DNA of 64,000 nucleotides from Candidatus Rifleibacteriota bacterium (GCA_012517355.1 JAAYVD010000172.1:1-64000); one strand, 5' to 3'; numbered from the stretch's first letter, positions 1 to 9,419 are shown. Notes: generated by a model from the sequence alone, not told the origin. Translations and numbers: made by a program.

Positions 1-333
1 CCCGCGCCCGCCGAGAAGGTCGATTTCGAACGGGAGGTGACCGCCCTGCAGCGCCGGCATCCCGACGCCGACCTCGAGTTCTACCGGGCCTTCTTCGACC
101 TGTTCCGCCGCGCCGCCCTCGGCCGCAGTTCCCGCCTCGACCACAACATGACCCCCGACGAGCTGGTCCGGGCCCTGGTGACCCTGCTGCCCGGCCCCCT
201 CGGCCCCCGCCTGCGCGCCCTGGCCGACGACTGGGAGTGCGTGAGCTTCGCCAACTCCCGGCCCGGACGACCGTGGAGCCCCATCCTCGAAGATGCCCTG
301 GTCGTCCTGGCCGCCATCCCCTCCCAGGAGTGA
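1..333 (+). CDS. C-terminal part of an unidentified protein heading the Bat/MoxR operon
   Basis: The reading frame is open from the first base of the window, so the start lies upstream and only about 110 C-terminal residues are seen. The visible part is predicted helical and soluble, with a TPDEL stretch and a C-terminal WSPILEDAL segment. It resembles in style the cytoplasmic helical tail of the DUF4381-like protein encoded further down this operon, which also contains a T-D-E-L segment, but I cannot assign a family. Position directly before MoxR and DUF58 genes on the same strand suggests a Bat-type operon member, possibly a DUF4129 or BatD-like tail. A GTG at 37 could be read as a start, but nothing favours it over continuation from upstream. 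Confidence 0.55.
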   Translation, partial: PAPAEKVDFEREVTALQRRHPDADLEFYRAFFDLFRRAALGRSSRLDHNMTPDELVRALVTLLPGPLGPRLRALADDWECVSFANSRPGRPWSPILEDALVVLAAIPSQE

Positions 334-510
334 TCCCGTGAGTGCCGTCGCTGCCTTTCGCGGTTCCCCGGCCCCCTACCCCGTCTGCACCCTGGTCACG
401 CCTCGCGATTGCCGTGCCCCCTGCGTCCCCGGCGCCCCCCGCGCCGGCCCCCGCCGCCCCGCCAGCCCGCGGGAAGGCCCGGGCCGCCATCCCACCCCAG
501 GAGTGATGCC

Positions 511-1512
511 ATGAGCCCCGTTGCCGACTCCACCCTCCGCCCCGCCATCGAACGGGCCGGTGCCCAGATCGCCGCCGTCCGCGCCGAAGTCGGACGCGTC
601 CTGGTGGGACAGTCCCACCTGGTCGACCGCCTGATCATCGCCCTCATCACCAACGGCCACATCCTCCTGGAAGGGGTTCCGGGTCTCGCCAAGACCCTGG
701 CCATCAAGGCCCTGGCCCGCACCGTCGACACCACCTTCTCCCGCATCCAGTTCACCCCCGACCTGCTGCCGGCCGACCTCGTGGGCACCCGCATCTACGA
801 CCCCCAGAAGACCGCCTTCTTCACGCACAAGGGGCCGATCTTCGCCAACTTCGTCCTCGCCGACGAGATCAACCGGGCCCCGGCCAAGGTCCAGAGCGCC
901 CTGCTCGAGGCCATGGAGGAACGCCAGGTCACCATCGAGCATGAGACCTTCAAACTGACCGAGCCGTTCCTGGTGCTGGCCACCCAGAACCCCATCGAGA
1001 CCGAGGGCACCTACCAGCTGTCCGAGGCCCAGGTCGACCGGTTCCTGTTCAAGGTCATCGTCGGCTACCCCTCCTTCGAGGAGGAGCGCCAGATCGTCAA
1101 CCGCATGGGCCTGGCCGACGAGAAGCACACCCTCGACGTCATCGGCCGCGTCCTCGACGGGCCCGGGGTCATGGCCCTGCGCGACCTGTCGCGGCAGGTC
1201 TACGTCGACGAGAAGATCGTCGAGTACATCCTGCGGCTGGTCGATGCCACCCGCCGTCCCGAGGTCTATTCCCTCGACCTGAAACAGTACATCCGCTACG
1301 GGGCCTCCCCCCGCGCCGCCATCTACCTCGCCCGCGCCGCCCGCAGCTTCGCCCTCGTCCAGGGCCGGCACTACGTCAAGCCCGACGACGTCAAGGCCAT
1401 CCTGCCCGACATCCTGCGCCACCGCATCATCGTCTCCTACGAGGCCGAGGCCGACGACATCACCAGCGCCGAGCTGGTCCGCCGACTCGCCGAAGGGGTG
1501 CCCGTCCCCTGA
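511..1512 (+). CDS. MoxR-family AAA+ ATPase
   Basis: A 333-residue cytoplasmic AAA+ ATPase of the MoxR family, which acts as a chaperone-like ATPase for VWA-domain partners. Walker A is GVPGLAKT at residues 55-62, Walker B with its D-E pair lies at about 114-120, followed by the MoxR hallmark NRAP segment, and sensor 1 is LATQNP at about 156-161. Length is normal for the family. The ATG at 511 is preceded by AGGAG at 499-503; an upstream in-frame ATG at 409 lies in a Pro/Arg-rich stretch without ribosome binding site and is rejected. The gene is followed after 13 nt by the DUF58 gene, the usual partner, and then by two VWA proteins. Family and fold are certain; the specific client is not known. 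Confidence 0.95.
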   Translation: MSPVADSTLRPAIERAGAQIAAVRAEVGRVLVGQSHLVDRLIIALITNGHILLEGVPGLAKTLAIKALARTVDTTFSRIQFTPDLLPADLVGTRIYDPQKTAFFTHKGPIFANFVLADEINRAPAKVQSALLEAMEERQVTIEHETFKLTEPFLVLATQNPIETEGTYQLSEAQVDRFLFKVIVGYPSFEEERQIVNRMGLADEKHTLDVIGRVLDGPGVMALRDLSRQVYVDEKIVEYILRLVDATRRPEVYSLDLKQYIRYGASPRAAIYLARAARSFALVQGRHYVKPDDVKAILPDILRHRIIVSYEAEADDITSAELVRRLAEGVPVP

Positions 1513-1525
1513 GGAGGGGGCCGCC

Positions 1526-2425
1526 ATGCTGCCGAAAGACCTGCTGGCCGAAGTCCGCAAGATCGAGATCAAGACGAGACATCTCGTCGATTCGGTCTAC
1601 GCCGGCGGCTACCGGTCGGTGTTCAAGGGCCGCGGCATCGAGTTCGCGGGCATCCGCGAGTACTACCGCGGCGACGAGTTCCGGTCGATCGACTGGAAGG
1701 TGACCGCCCGCACCGGTGACCTGCACGTGCGGGAGCACATCGAGGAGCGCGAGCTGCAGGTGGTCGTCGCGCTCGACCTGTCGGCCTCGATGGCCTTCGG
1801 TTCCGGCTCGCGCGAGAAACGCGAGACCGCCGTCGAGTTCGGCGCCGCCATGACCATGGCCGCGGCCCGCAACAACGACCGGGTCGGCGTCTGTCTGTTC
1901 ACCGACACCGTCGAGAAGTTCGTCCCCCCCGCCAAGGGTCCCACCCACAACCTGCGCCTGATCCGCGAACTCCTCTACTTCCTGCCCTCCCGCAAGCAGT
2001 CGGACGTGCGGCCGGTGCTGGCTTTCCTCAACCGCTCCCTCGGCCGCCGGTCGGTCGTCTTCCTGGTGACCGACGCGGTCGACCTGCCGCCCATGGAGCA
2101 CGAACTGCGCCTCGCCGCCGCGCGCCACGACCTCATCATGGTCACCGTCCGCGACCGCCGCGAAGAGGAGATCCCCGACGTCGGCCTGCTCGAGATCGAG
2201 GACCCGGAGACGGGCGAGGAGTTCGTCTGGGACACCGGCGACCCTGCGGTGCGGGAACGGTTCGCCGGCGCGGGCCGCGAGGGCAGGCGGCAGCTGACCT
2301 CTCTGTGCCACCGCCTCGGCATCGACGTCATCCCGTTGGTGGCGGGCGAATCCGTCATCAATCCCATCTGCCGGTTGTTCGCCGAGCGGGAACGCCGCCT
2401 GGCGGGCGCCGGCGCCGCCAAGTGA
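1526..2425 (+). CDS. DUF58 domain protein (Bat operon)
   Basis: A 299-residue DUF58 protein, the usual companion of MoxR. The DUF58 signature is clear around residues 35-60 ([16 protein letters not shown]), followed by the VWA-like strand ALDLSASM with a D-x-S-x-S metal-site motif at about 82-86. The core of the protein is therefore a VWA-like fold without membrane segments. A strong GAGGAGGGG Shine-Dalgarno precedes the ATG at 1526. It sits 13 nt after the MoxR stop and 8 nt before the next start, so the genes are co-transcribed. By family precedent it probably recruits the MoxR ATPase to envelope-associated VWA proteins; that role is inferred, not visible. Confidence 0.93.
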   Translation: MLPKDLLAEVRKIEIKTRHLVDSVYAGGYRSVFKGRGIEFAGIREYYRGDEFRSIDWKVTARTGDLHVREHIEERELQVVVALDLSASMAFGSGSREKRETAVEFGAAMTMAAARNNDRVGVCLFTDTVEKFVPPAKGPTHNLRLIRELLYFLPSRKQSDVRPVLAFLNRSLGRRSVVFLVTDAVDLPPMEHELRLAAARHDLIMVTVRDRREEEIPDVGLLEIEDPETGEEFVWDTGDPAVRERFAGAGREGRRQLTSLCHRLGIDVIPLVAGESVINPICRLFAERERRLAGAGAAK

Positions 2426-2433
2426 GGTAGCCC

Positions 2434-3675
2434 ATGAACGCCCTGCGCACCGTGCTCAACCGCGTGAACACCCTGCTGCTGCTCGTCCTGGCCGGTCTGG
2501 CCGTCGGCCTGACCCTGGCCTGGGACTACTACACCCACCGCCGCGTCCCCGCCCGCGCCGGCGAGGAGTATGCCGCCGAGCTGCTCGCCTACGGCCTGAA
2601 CCAGGAGGCCCTCCAGGTGCTGCAGGAGGCGGTCGCCGCCGACCCCCGCTCGCCGCGCGGGTTGCGGTTGCGTCGCACGATGGCCGATCTCTACCTCGAC
2701 CGCCTGGGCGACCATGAAAAAGCCCTCGCCGAGCTGGTCTACATCCGCACCGTCGATCCGGCGCAGGCCAGCGCCACCGAGGAGCGGGTGCGGCAGTGCC
2801 TCGACCGCCTCGGCCGGGTCTACGACGTGCAGCGCCGCCTGATGCTCGAGGAGGGGAAGAACCCCGTCGTCAACACGGTCTCCAGCGCCACCGCCATCCG
2901 CCTCGGAAACCAGCAGGCCGTCCCGGTCGCCGAGGTGGAACGCCGGCTCGCCCAGATGGGGCTGCCCCTGCAGAATCCGCCACGGGAAGCGCTCGACAAG
3001 CTCGTCCAGGGCATGGCGGGGGAACTGCTCCTCAAACGCGCCGCCGAGCGCGCCGGGGTGCGGCGCGAGCCGCGGTTCCTCGAGCAGGTGCGCCTGTTCG
3101 AGGAAAACCTCGCCCTGCAGCGGTACCTCGAGGGCCACGTGCTGAAGGACGTGCAGGTCGACGACCAGGCCCTCGACCTCTACCTGCAGCAGCACCGCGC
3201 CGAGTTCGAGTCGCCGCTGCGGGTGGTCTATTCCACCCTCGCCTTCGCCGACGAGGCGTCGGCCCGCGAGTTCACGGCCGGCCGCCCGCCCGCCACCGCC
3301 CCCGAAAAGCTGGCCGACCGGGTGAACGCCCTGCCCGCCGACCTGCCGCCGGTGCTGAAGGGCATCCGCTGGGAGGCCGACCCCCCGCAGGGAACCCTCG
3401 GCCCCGTCGAGCAGGAGGGGAAGTGGCTGGTCTACCAGATCCACGAGGTGGTGCCCCCGCGGCAGGTGCCGCCCGACCTGGCCCGGCAGCAGGCGCGCCT
3501 CCGGCTCCTCGAGCAGAAGCAGAGCGGCAGGCTGACCGAAGCGATCGCCGACCTCGCCCGCCAGGAGGAACTGCAGATCCTCGACGACGTGCTCGCCAGG
3601 ACGTTCTACCCCGGCGCCTCGGGCACCGCCCAGCCCGCCCCTGACGCCCCGGCTGGTCAGCCGGGCACCCGCTGA
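2434..3675 (+). CDS. Membrane-anchored TPR / SurA-PpiC-like chaperone
   Basis: A 413-residue protein with one N-terminal membrane anchor (about residues 10-30), then TPR-like helices (about 40-120), then a SurA-N-like helical region (about 155-265), and a C-terminal parvulin-like region (about 270-365) containing the typical G-x-L-G and wYvi-x-V pattern (TLGPV, WLVYQIHEV). The catalytic parvulin site is poorly conserved, so chaperone activity is more likely than prolyl isomerase activity. The tail after about 385 is Ala/Pro-rich. GAGGTAG precedes the ATG. A SurA/PpiC protein between DUF58 and BatA is not part of the textbook Bat operon, and suggests that the operon handles folding of exported proteins. 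The assignment to the SurA/PpiC superfamily is fairly secure, the function is inferred. Confidence 0.75.
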   Translation: MNALRTVLNRVNTLLLLVLAGLAVGLTLAWDYYTHRRVPARAGEEYAAELLAYGLNQEALQVLQEAVAADPRSPRGLRLRRTMADLYLDRLGDHEKALAELVYIRTVDPAQASATEERVRQCLDRLGRVYDVQRRLMLEEGKNPVVNTVSSATAIRLGNQQAVPVAEVERRLAQMGLPLQNPPREALDKLVQGMAGELLLKRAAERAGVRREPRFLEQVRLFEENLALQRYLEGHVLKDVQVDDQALDLYLQQHRAEFESPLRVVYSTLAFADEASAREFTAGRPPATAPEKLADRVNALPADLPPVLKGIRWEADPPQGTLGPVEQEGKWLVYQIHEVVPPRQVPPDLARQQARLRLLEQKQSGRLTEAIADLARQEELQILDDVLARTFYPGASGTAQPAPDAPAGQPGTR

Positions 3676-3777
3676 CCAGACCACAGGATGGTGGCGGGGA
3701 ACCGCCATGGACGAACGACGATGATGCACCGGTTGCCCGGGGTCCGGGCGAATAGCGGAAGGGACCAGGAGCCACCG

Positions 3778-4719
3778 ATGCCGCCAGCCACCTGCCTGGC
3801 GGCTGGATGCCTCCTGCCGTCCACTTTTCCCCCCGGCGGCCGAACCAGGCGCATGCCCGCTGACCTGGCCCACCAGGCCCCCCGGGGGGACCCCCTTGGC
3901 CTGCCGCGAAACGCGCTGTTGGCTGCCCCGGCCGTGTCACCCGGGGGGGCCTGCCGACCTCCGGCCGGTCGGAATCTGCCTCAGATCGTGCTGGTCGTGC
4001 CGCTCCTGCTGGCCATGATGGCCGCACCTCTCCCCGCGACCGAGGGGAACCCGGCCGCTTCGCCGGCCGGCTCTCCGCCGCCCGCCGCCACCTCCGCTCC
4101 CGGAGCAGGGACGCCGCCCCCGGCCGCCGCCCCCGTCCGCCCGGCCGGTTCCCCGACCAGCGCCGCCAACCCGGCCCCCACCGCCGCCCCCGCCCTGCCC
4201 CCGCTGCCCCCCGGCGAGGAGATCTACGACCTGCGCCCGCCCGTGCCCGTGCCGTACCCCTGGCTGCAGACGATCGGCGAGACCGCGCTCTGGCTGGCCC
4301 TGGCCTGGGTGGCCTGGCGGCTGCTCGCCTGGCTGCTGGCCCCCGCCGTTCGTGTGCCCCGGCCGCCCAGGCCGGTCGACCACCGGCAGGAGGCCCTCAA
4401 GGCCCTCGACCGCCTGCGCTCCTCCCCGGTCTGGGATCCCACCCGCCTGAAGGACGTCTGTGAGCGGGTTTCGCTGATCCTGAAGGTGTTTTTGCACGAC
4501 CAGTTCGGGCTCGGGTTGGGCGGGGCGGCGACCACCGACGAACTGCTCGGCGACCTGCGGCGGAACCGCGTTCCCGTCTCACTGGTGACCCGGTCCGACG
4601 AACTGCTCGGAGTGTGCGACGAGGTGCGGTACGCCCGGGGTTCGCTCGCCGGCCAGCCGCTCGACGAGCTGTACCGGCGCGTCCGCGAACTCCTGCTGCG
4701 GGGGGACTGGCGCGTATGA
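3778..4719 (+). CDS. Membrane protein with DUF4381-like cytoplasmic tail
   Basis: About 313 residues. A hydrophobic segment near residues 68-85 looks like a signal sequence or first membrane helix. It is followed by a Pro/Ala-rich linker (about 90-150), a second membrane helix at about 165-190, and a soluble helical C-terminus of the kind found in DUF4381 and BatD-type proteins. The ATG at 3778 is preceded by AGGAG at 3767-3771 with 6 nt spacing, which decides the start over the other in-frame ATGs at 3688 and 3853. However, the first 65 residues are low in recognisable structure, so a downstream start is possible. The stop overlaps the BatA start in ATGA. Its place before BatA and BatB matches DUF4381 genes in other Bat operons. 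Confidence 0.7.
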   Translation: MPPATCLAAGCLLPSTFPPGGRTRRMPADLAHQAPRGDPLGLPRNALLAAPAVSPGGACRPPAGRNLPQIVLVVPLLLAMMAAPLPATEGNPAASPAGSPPPAATSAPGAGTPPPAAAPVRPAGSPTSAANPAPTAAPALPPLPPGEEIYDLRPPVPVPYPWLQTIGETALWLALAWVAWRLLAWLLAPAVRVPRPPRPVDHRQEALKALDRLRSSPVWDPTRLKDVCERVSLILKVFLHDQFGLGLGGAATTDELLGDLRRNRVPVSLVTRSDELLGVCDEVRYARGSLAGQPLDELYRRVRELLLRGDWRV

Positions 4720-5729
4720 GATGGTACAGCCCCGAGTTCCTGCTGTTGTTCGCCCTCGTCCCGCTGGTGCTGGCCTACAAGACGGTGGTGCTGGGGTCGC
4801 TGAAGAAGGGCGGCGTTCGGTTCCCGTTGGCCAAGCAGGCCATCGAGGCCGGCACCACCTGGCGGGCTCGGCTGCTGTTCGTGCCCGACCTGCTGCGGGC
4901 GGTGGTGCTGGTGCTGGTCATCCTGGCCCTGATGCGGCCCCAATGGGGCATCGAGCGCGAGGAGGTCAACCGGCAGGGCATCGACATCATGCTGGTCATC
5001 GACGTGTCGGGCAGCATGGCCGCCGAGGATTTCAAACCCACCCGCCTGCAGGCGGCCAAGGCGATCACCGAGAAGTTCATCAACGGCCTGCAGGACCACC
5101 GCATCGGCCTGGTCGTCTTCGCCGGCCTGTCGCTGACGCAGTGTCCCCTCACCATGGACTACGGCGTGGTCACCGAGCTGCTGCGCCGCTCCGACCTGCG
5201 CATGCTGAAGGCCGACGGCACCGCCATCGGCGACGCGCTGATCAACGCCGTCTACAAGTTCAAGAAGGCCCCGGGCGAGAAACGGGACCAGATCATCATC
5301 CTGCTCACCGACGGCGAGAACAACGCCGGCGTGGTCGACCCGCTGGAGGCGGCCAAGATTGCCGGCGACCGCGGCCTGCGGGTCTACACGATCGGCGTCG
5401 GCAGCCTCGAGGGGGCACCCATCCCGATGGACACCCCGATGGGCCGCCAGTTCGCCCGCAACCCCGACGGCAGCCTCTACATCCCGAAGATCGACGAACA
5501 ACTGCTGAAGGACATGGCCTACGTCACCCACGGCCAGTATTTCCGCGCCACCGACAACCAGGCCCTGGAAAAGATCTACGAGACCATCGGCAAACTCGAA
5601 AAGGGGAAGATCGACGTCAGCCGCACCGTCCAGTATTCCGAGCGCTTCCCGCTCTTCCTGTTGCCCGCCTTCGCCCTCCTGTTGTGCGAGATGTACCTGC
5701 GCGGGCGCGTCTTCGCGAGGGTCTTCTGA
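4716..5729 (+). CDS. batA: BatA-like VWA-domain membrane protein
   Basis: A 337-residue inner-membrane VWA protein. Two N-terminal membrane helices (about 5-25 and 58-75) are followed by a VWA domain whose metal-ion site starts with DVSGS at residues 96-100; a second MIDAS element is the T-D-G-E-N segment. A C-terminal membrane helix lies at about 315-335. This three-helix plus VWA layout is that of BatA. The start is the ATGA overlap with the preceding stop; no upstream alternative is plausible because that region encodes the previous gene. The stop overlaps the BatB start in TGATG, implying translational coupling. Bat proteins were named for aerotolerance in Bacteroides; here a role in envelope protein handling is inferred. 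Confidence 0.92.
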   Translation: MRWYSPEFLLLFALVPLVLAYKTVVLGSLKKGGVRFPLAKQAIEAGTTWRARLLFVPDLLRAVVLVLVILALMRPQWGIEREEVNRQGIDIMLVIDVSGSMAAEDFKPTRLQAAKAITEKFINGLQDHRIGLVVFAGLSLTQCPLTMDYGVVTELLRRSDLRMLKADGTAIGDALINAVYKFKKAPGEKRDQIIILLTDGENNAGVVDPLEAAKIAGDRGLRVYTIGVGSLEGAPIPMDTPMGRQFARNPDGSLYIPKIDEQLLKDMAYVTHGQYFRATDNQALEKIYETIGKLEKGKIDVSRTVQYSERFPLFLLPAFALLLCEMYLRGRVFARVF

Positions 5730-6763
5730 TGTTCCGCGAACCCCACACCCTCTGGCTGCTCGTCCTGGCGCTGGGCTGGGCCGTCCTCCTGATCGGCGTC
5801 CTGGTCTCCGACCTGCGCCGCCGGCGGGCCGCCTTCGCCAGCGCCCCGATGCTGGGCCGCATCGCCGGCCACCAGCCGACCCGCCGCCCGTTGATCAAGT
5901 GGGTGCTGATCGTCACCGCCCTGCTGCTGTTCGGCCTCGCCCTGGCCCGCCCCCAGGGCGACGTCGTCGAGGAGGCGGTGCTCGGCCAGGCTCTCGACCT
6001 GGTGGTGGCCCTCGACGTCTCGCAATCGATGCTGGCCCCAGACGTCGAGGGGAACAACCGCCTCCACGTGGCGCGCTTTTTGGTCGCCAAGATGCTCGAA
6101 GGGCTGCGCCAGGACCGCCTGGGCCTGATCGCCTTTGCCGGCGACACCATGGTCCAGTGCCCGCTGACCCTCGACAAGAACGCCTTCCTGACCTTTCTCG
6201 AACGGGTCGACCCGTCGCTGCTGACGAAACAGGGCACCAACCTGGCCGGCGCCATCGAGACGGCCCTCGACCGGTTCGATTTCACCGCCTCGCAGTCCCG
6301 CGTCATCGTGCTCATCTCCGACGGCGAAGACCAGGACAAGGCGCGGCTGGACCGTGCCGTGGCCGAGGCAAAGCGCAAGCAGGTGCCCGTCTTCACCGTC
6401 GGCATCGGCAGCAAGGAAGGGTCCTACCTGCCGGTCGGCCGCGACGTCTGGGGCACCATCCAGTACAAGACCTGGCGCGGGGAGCGCGTGGTCACCAGGC
6501 TCGACGACACCCTGCTGAAGAAGATCGCCAGGGAGACCGGCGCGAAGTATTTCCGGGCCTCCGACGTCAGCACCGCCAACGAGGTGGCCGCCGGCCTCGG
6601 GGGCATCAAGCGCATCGCCATCGCCGGCGGCACCCGCCTGACCACGCGCGAACTGTATGCCATGCCGCTGCTCGCCGGCTTCCTGCTCCTGCTCCTCGAA
6701 TGGATGATCTCGGAACGCATCCCCTACGCCCGGGAGAAGGACCATTGGCTGAAACGCATCTGA
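5729..6763 (+). CDS. batB: BatB-like VWA-domain membrane protein
   Basis: A 344-residue paralogue of the preceding BatA with the same layout: membrane helices at about 8-28 and 57-74, VWA domain starting with DVSQS at 96-100 (intact D-x-S-x-S), and a C-terminal membrane helix near 318-334. It differs from BatA mainly in the loop around the second metal-site element (S-D-G-E-D). The start overlaps the BatA stop by one base. Two tandem VWA proteins with two helices before and one after the domain are diagnostic of the BatA/BatB pair. The final 19 nt overlap the probable start of the next gene. Confidence 0.92.
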   Translation: MFREPHTLWLLVLALGWAVLLIGVLVSDLRRRRAAFASAPMLGRIAGHQPTRRPLIKWVLIVTALLLFGLALARPQGDVVEEAVLGQALDLVVALDVSQSMLAPDVEGNNRLHVARFLVAKMLEGLRQDRLGLIAFAGDTMVQCPLTLDKNAFLTFLERVDPSLLTKQGTNLAGAIETALDRFDFTASQSRVIVLISDGEDQDKARLDRAVAEAKRKQVPVFTVGIGSKEGSYLPVGRDVWGTIQYKTWRGERVVTRLDDTLLKKIARETGAKYFRASDVSTANEVAAGLGGIKRIAIAGGTRLTTRELYAMPLLAGFLLLLLEWMISERIPYAREKDHWLKRI

Positions 6764-8073
6764 AAAACCGCCCGACCGCCCTTCCGAACTTCCCCGCCGC
6801 CGCGGGTGGCGCCGGCAGCGGGTTGCCCGGCGGAAGCGGCAGGCCCCCGGGTCCCGGAGGGGCCGGCTTCCCCTCGGCCGAAACGGGAGGCTGGCGTTCT
6901 GCGCCCGCTCCGTCGTCGCGGGTCGGAACCCCGGGGGCGGAACGGCGGTGGGACAACCGCCGGAACCTGCCCCTGGGGCTCGGTCTGGCCCTGTTCGCCT
7001 GCCTGGTTCTGACGGCCGGGCCGGCGGGGGCCGCCCACCCGGCCGACGAGGTGGCCCGCGGTCTCGACCGTCTGGCCCGGGGCGACCTGGAGGCCGCCGA
7101 GGCCGCCCTGCACCGGGCCCGGTTCGATGACCCCGACGATCCCCGCATCGCCTACGACCTCGGAACGGTCTTGTACAGAAAACGCAGCTATGGTGAGGCC
7201 GCCCGCGCCTTCGCGGAAGGGGCGGCCCGGGCCGGTGACGACGGCTTGCGGGCCGATTCCCTGCACAACCTGGGCAACGCCGCCTACCGGGGCGCCCGCT
7301 TCCAGGATGCCGTGGGGGCGTACGAGGCCGCCCTGGCCATCCGCGAGGACCCCCACACCCGGTTCAATCTGGAACAGGCGAAGAAGCGGCTGCAGGAGCA
7401 ACTCGAGCGCCAGGCCCAGCAGGGACAACAACCCCCGCAGGGGCAACCGGGGCAGCAGGGGAAGCAGGACCAGCCGGGACAACCGCAGCAGCAGGGCCAG
7501 TCCGGCCAGCCGGGCGGCGACAGCCGGCAGCAGGGCCAGGATGGACAGCAGGCCCAGAAGCCCGACGGACAGCAAGGTCAGGACGGCCAGCAAGGAAAGG
7601 ACGGTCAGGACGGCCAACCGAAGGGCGACCAGCAGGCCGGCCAGCCCGACGGCAAAGACGGCAAGGAGGGGCAGCCGGGCGACCAGTCACAGGCCAAAAG
7701 CGACCCGGCCGGGAAGAACGCCAGCGGCACCCCCCAGATGGGGAACGCCTCCGACACCGCCGAACCCCAGGAACCGGAGCGGCAGGACACCGCCATGGCC
7801 CGTCCCGACCAGGAGAAGCAGCCCCCCGCCGACGTTTCCCAGCGGGCCCGCGCGATGAAGAACATCAAGCTGAACCCGTATGCCGTCGAGAAGCTGCTCC
7901 GCGACCTCGAAGCCCGCGAGCGCGAGGTGCAGCAGCACTACCGCAACGACCCGCGGCGCGACGGCGACGAGGAGTTCGACCCCTTCTTCATGACCCCAGA
8001 CCAGCTTCGCGCCTTCATGGACCGCCGCACCGGCCGCCGCGCCCAGCCGAAATCCGATACCCCCGACTGGTGA
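6745..8073 (+). CDS. BatC-like TPR protein with Gly/Gln-rich collagen-like stretch
   Basis: About 442 residues if translation begins at the TTG at 6745, which has GAGAAGG 5 nt upstream; no ATG or GTG gives a comparable start, so the N-terminus is uncertain. A hydrophobic signal or anchor lies at about 75-96, followed by TPR repeats (about 100-215) with recognisable A-x-x-D-L-G and L-G-N-A-A-Y-x-x-x-x-x-x-x-A segments. Residues about 222-345 are a Gly/Gln/Lys/Asp-rich, collagen-like region full of G-x-x triplets. The C-terminal 75 residues are helical and charged, with a D-P-F-F-M motif near the end. TPR proteins of this kind (BatC/BatE) follow batB in classic operons. The long low-complexity region is unusual. 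Confidence 0.8.
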   Translation: MAETHLKNRPTALPNFPAAAGGAGSGLPGGSGRPPGPGGAGFPSAETGGWRSAPAPSSRVGTPGAERRWDNRRNLPLGLGLALFACLVLTAGPAGAAHPADEVARGLDRLARGDLEAAEAALHRARFDDPDDPRIAYDLGTVLYRKRSYGEAARAFAEGAARAGDDGLRADSLHNLGNAAYRGARFQDAVGAYEAALAIREDPHTRFNLEQAKKRLQEQLERQAQQGQQPPQGQPGQQGKQDQPGQPQQQGQSGQPGGDSRQQGQDGQQAQKPDGQQGQDGQQGKDGQDGQPKGDQQAGQPDGKDGKEGQPGDQSQAKSDPAGKNASGTPQMGNASDTAEPQEPERQDTAMARPDQEKQPPADVSQRARAMKNIKLNPYAVEKLLRDLEAREREVQQHYRNDPRRDGDEEFDPFFMTPDQLRAFMDRRTGRRAQPKSDTPDW

Positions 8074-8121
8074 ATCCTGCCGCCCCGACTGGCAGAAGGG
8101 CCGCGGGGCGGGCCCGAAGAC

Positions 8122-8287
8122 GGCCCCTTGGCGAGGCGCGAAACTGCCGCTTGGCGCCGCCATCCGTGGCGGCAAAGGGGTATGGCCGACCTCGTGTCGG
8201 TCGGCCCCTTTGCGATGCGCGAAACGGGCGTTTCGCGCCGCCGTCCATGGCGGCAAAGGGGCACTTCCGACCTCGTGTCGGTCGGCT
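8122..8287. repeat. Family A palindromic repeat, two 81-bp units
   Basis: Two tandem units with 81-bp period (8122 and 8203). Each unit holds a palindrome GCGCGAAAC/GTTTCGCGC, a second GCCGCC(A/G)TCC(A/G)TGGCGGC, an AAAGGGG tract that pairs with CCCCTTT at the unit edge, and a third palindrome CCGAC-N5-GTCGG. It lies 49 bp after the BatC-like stop. Similar units occur at seven other places in the window. Confidence 0.9.
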
Positions 8288-8350
8288 CCCGGCCGCGGTG
8301 GCCGGCCCGTTGCATCCTCTTCACGGTCGCGGGTCACCAGCGATTCGAAA

Positions 8351-8416
8351 CGGGGGCCGCCCTGGCCATCAACGGGGGCCGCCCTGGCCATCAACGGGGG
8401 CCGCCCTGGCCATCAG
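8351..8416. repeat. 22-bp tandem repeat, three copies
   Basis: The unit CGGGGGCCGCCCTGGCCATCAA occurs three times without spacers between the family A repeat and the promoter of the next gene. The last copy differs only at its end. No coding frame is supported across it. Confidence 0.85.
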
Positions 8417-8438
8417 TGGTTCCTGCCCCTGGAAAGGA

Positions 8439-8467
8439 TTGCCAAAAAGGCCCGGGAAGGGTAAGCT
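8439..8467 (+). promoter_or_regulatory. Possible sigma70 promoter for the secreted two-repeat protein
   Basis: TTGCCA at 8439-8444, a 17-bp spacer and TAAGCT at 8462-8467. The -35 is good, the -10 is weak (three of six). It would give a leader of about 34 nt before the ATG at 8508. Confidence 0.4.
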
Positions 8468-8507
8468 CCGACAAGTCCCCCATCCAAATGACCCTTAGAG
8501 GAATGTC

Positions 8508-9395
8508 ATGATTCGTTTCGCCCGTTCCGGCCGTCTCCATTTCCTGCTGATGGTCCTCGGCCTCCTGGCCGCAGCCCCCGCCGCGGTCGCCCAGGATGCC
8601 CCACCGGCCCCCGCCGCCGCGGAACCGGCCCCCGGCCCCGCCGACCCGACCCCCGCCGTCGTCCCCGCTCCCTCGATGCCTACCCAGCCGCCGGCCAACG
8701 ACCCTGACCTCGATCAGATCATGCTGCTGCGGGACAACGGCTCCGGGGAGCCCGGCGAACAGACCTCCTCATTCCGGCCGGCCGACCGGTCGATGCATTT
8801 CAAGGTCACCTGCAAGAGCATGAAGTGGGGAAGCACCAAGGCCCGCTGGGTCTTCACCGCCCTCCAGACCACCTCAGGCGACACCGGCCAGGTGGCCGAG
8901 GCGGAAGCCACCACCCTGGTGGCCAACGAGTTCACCGGCAAGCTGACCCTGCCCCGGGACTGGCCGGTCGGCCGGTACCAGGCCGAGCTGTTCGTCGATG
9001 ACAAGCTGGTTTGCACCATCCCCTACCTGGTCACCCCTCCCCTCGGGGAGATGAAGATCACCGAACACACCCTGTTCCGGGACGACGGCAAGGGCCGGGA
9101 AGGGGAGGTGGTCACGGCCTTCCGCCCGACCGACCGCAACAAGCATTTCCGTGTGCGGGCCAACGGCCTGTTCCCGGCGGGAACCCAGGTCAAGTGGGTG
9201 TACACCGCCGTCGAAACCGACCAGGGCAGGAACCAGGCGATCACCGAGGTGGTGTTCGACCTGGACAGCGATTACGACGTGCTGAACTCCAACCTGGAAC
9301 TGCCCACCGACTGGCCGGTCGGCACCTACAAGGTCGAGATCCTCGTCGGGGAGAAACTCTGGTACACCATCGATTACGAGGTGAAGCCGGCCTGA
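8508..9395 (+). CDS. Secreted protein of two tandem beta-rich repeats
   Basis: A 295-residue protein not assigned to a family. It starts with a clear signal peptide (hydrophobic core LLMVLGLLAAAPAAVA, cleavage near AVAQ), then a Pro/Ala-rich linker to about residue 65. Two homologous repeats of about 105 residues follow. Each opens with L/F-R-D-N/D-G, has a F-R-P-(A/T)-D-R segment, a K-(A/V)-x-W-V-(F/Y)-T-A strand and ends with D-W-P-V-G-x-Y and an I-x-Y-x-V strand. The pattern suggests an immunoglobulin-like or similar beta-sandwich. AGAGGA precedes the ATG at 8508. It is a single-gene unit ending at the strong hairpin at 9420. Function unknown; extracytoplasmic location is well supported. 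Confidence 0.8.
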   Translation: MIRFARSGRLHFLLMVLGLLAAAPAAVAQDAPPAPAAAEPAPGPADPTPAVVPAPSMPTQPPANDPDLDQIMLLRDNGSGEPGEQTSSFRPADRSMHFKVTCKSMKWGSTKARWVFTALQTTSGDTGQVAEAEATTLVANEFTGKLTLPRDWPVGRYQAELFVDDKLVCTIPYLVTPPLGEMKITEHTLFRDDGKGREGEVVTAFRPTDRNKHFRVRANGLFPAGTQVKWVYTAVETDQGRNQAITEVVFDLDSDYDVLNSNLELPTDWPVGTYKVEILVGEKLWYTIDYEVKPA

Positions 9396-9419
9396 GCCCA
9401 ATCCTTCGCGTCTGACACA

